Positions 5,203 through 5,833 of a stretch of DNA of 5,833 bases are shown here, piece after piece (the first letter of the stretch is position 1; each line of letters begins with the position of its first letter). Below the pieces are notes generated by a model that had not been told where the DNA came from, did no database searches, and saw only the letters and a list, made by a program, of their open reading frames with translations. This DNA comes from JANNAV01 sp031384695 (GTDB lineage: Bacteria; Pseudomonadota; Alphaproteobacteria; Rhodobacterales; Rhodobacteraceae), in the NCBI GenBank assembly GCA_031384695.1, contig JANNAV010000241.1, positions 1-5,833 on the forward strand, written 5' to 3'. Made by a program: the position numbers and the translations under genes.

Positions 5203-5833
5203 TGTCGCTGCATTCTGACAATTGCTCTGGGGCCTCCCCTGCTGTGATGGCCGCCATAATACGCGCCAACGAGGGCTCGCAACAAAGCTATGGCGACGAC
5301 ACGATCATGGACGAGGTTCGGGCGCAAATCCGTGCCACCTTCGAGGCCCCCGAGGCCGCCGTCTATCTGGTCGCCACCGGCACTGCCGCAAATTCCCTCG
5401 CAATGTCAATCTCTTGCCCGCCTTGGGGCGCCATGTTCGCCCATCGCAACGCGCATGTGATCATCGATGAATGCGGCGCGCCCGAGTTCTTCACCAACGG
5501 CGCCAAGCTGATCCCGGTGGAGGGCGACAACGGCAAGATCACCCCCGAAACCCTGGCTCAGGCCCTGACCCGGATCGTTCAGGGCGATGTGCATTCAGTG
5601 CAGCGTGGCATGCTCACCCTCACCAACGTCACCGAAGCGGGCACCGTCTATACCGCCGCCGAGGTGGCCGCCCTCACCGCCGCCGCCCGCGCCCTGAACA
5701 TGCCCAGCCACATGGACGGCGCGCGCTTTGCCAACGCGATTGTCGCCACCAACGCCTCGCCCGCGCAGATGACGTGGCGCGCGGGGGTCGATGTGCTGTC
5801 GTTCGGCGGCACCAAGAACGGCTGTCTGGGGGT
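5202..5833 (+). CDS. Low-specificity L-threonine aldolase, N-terminal part (3' end outside window)
   Basis: The frame runs without a stop from ATG 5202 to the end of the window, giving 210 residues of an enzyme normally near 345. It is a pyridoxal-phosphate fold-type I aldolase of the beta-eliminating lyase group, expected to split L-threonine or allo-threonine into glycine and acetaldehyde. Visible features are SDNCSGASPAVM (5-16; the usual N-terminal substrate-binding segment), SYGDD (29-33), ATGTAAN (58-64; phosphate-binding loop), DECGAPEFF (89-97), SHMDGARFANA (169-179; Asp172 contacts the pyridine nitrogen) and FGGTKNG (201-207) with Lys205 as the likely Schiff-base lysine. The remaining C-terminal domain is downstream. 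It overlaps the preceding YcgN stop by one base and has its own strong ribosome binding site, so it is the third gene of the ribF operon. Some relatives act on other beta-hydroxy amino acids. Confidence 0.93.
   Translation, partial: MSLHSDNCSGASPAVMAAIIRANEGSQQSYGDDTIMDEVRAQIRATFEAPEAAVYLVATGTAANSLAMSISCPPWGAMFAHRNAHVIIDECGAPEFFTNGAKLIPVEGDNGKITPETLAQALTRIVQGDVHSVQRGMLTLTNVTEAGTVYTAAEVAALTAAARALNMPSHMDGARFANAIVATNASPAQMTWRAGVDVLSFGGTKNGCLG

Noticed and set aside
1..5833. CRISPR array, tRNA, rRNA, insertion sequence, toxin-antitoxin or defence genes
   Set aside because: I looked for these on both strands and saw none; all coding space is filled by ordinary chromosomal families.

Overview
The window reads as chromosomal DNA from an alphaproteobacterium, most likely a member of the Rhodobacteraceae. 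The basis is high GC with many CCC, GCC and CGC codons, tightly packed plus-strand genes, and protein families and gene order typical of that group. I assign the taxon by recognition only. All real genes lie on the plus strand; the long minus-strand frames are artefacts of GC-rich codon use.

Layout. Positions 1-525 hold the 3' half of holA (DNA polymerase III delta subunit), followed after 9 bases by a glutathione S-transferase-like gene (535-1131). A 219-base intergenic region follows. It carries a REP-like GTAG-palindrome, a C-rich 16-bp tandem repeat and a good sigma70-type promoter (GTGACA-17-TATACA) that should drive ppaC, a family II (DHH) manganese-dependent inorganic pyrophosphatase (1351-2271). 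A 75-base spacer with a one-helical-turn direct repeat inside an inverted repeat leads into a class IIA HAD-family protein (2347-3234). A 124-base spacer with three TTGCGCC copies and a weak candidate promoter precedes a MaoC-type enoyl-CoA hydratase (3359-3802). Then come ribF (3830-4753), a YcgN/UPF0260 cysteine-cluster protein (4750-5202) and the 5' part of a low-specificity L-threonine aldolase (5202 to beyond the end). The last three are joined by ATGA and TGATG stop/start overlaps.

How the genes work together. These are mostly housekeeping functions: replication clamp loading, pyrophosphate hydrolysis, flavin cofactor synthesis, acyl-CoA hydration and amino-acid breakdown. RibF makes FMN and FAD and releases pyrophosphate, which PpaC could remove, but the two genes appear to be separate transcription units. 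I see no mobile element, CRISPR array, toxin-antitoxin or defence system, phage gene, tRNA or rRNA. The points worth a second look are the intergenic repeats, the HAD protein with Trp in place of the usual second catalytic Asp, and the unexplained coupling of ribF, ycgN and the aldolase. I found no convincing undescribed system.
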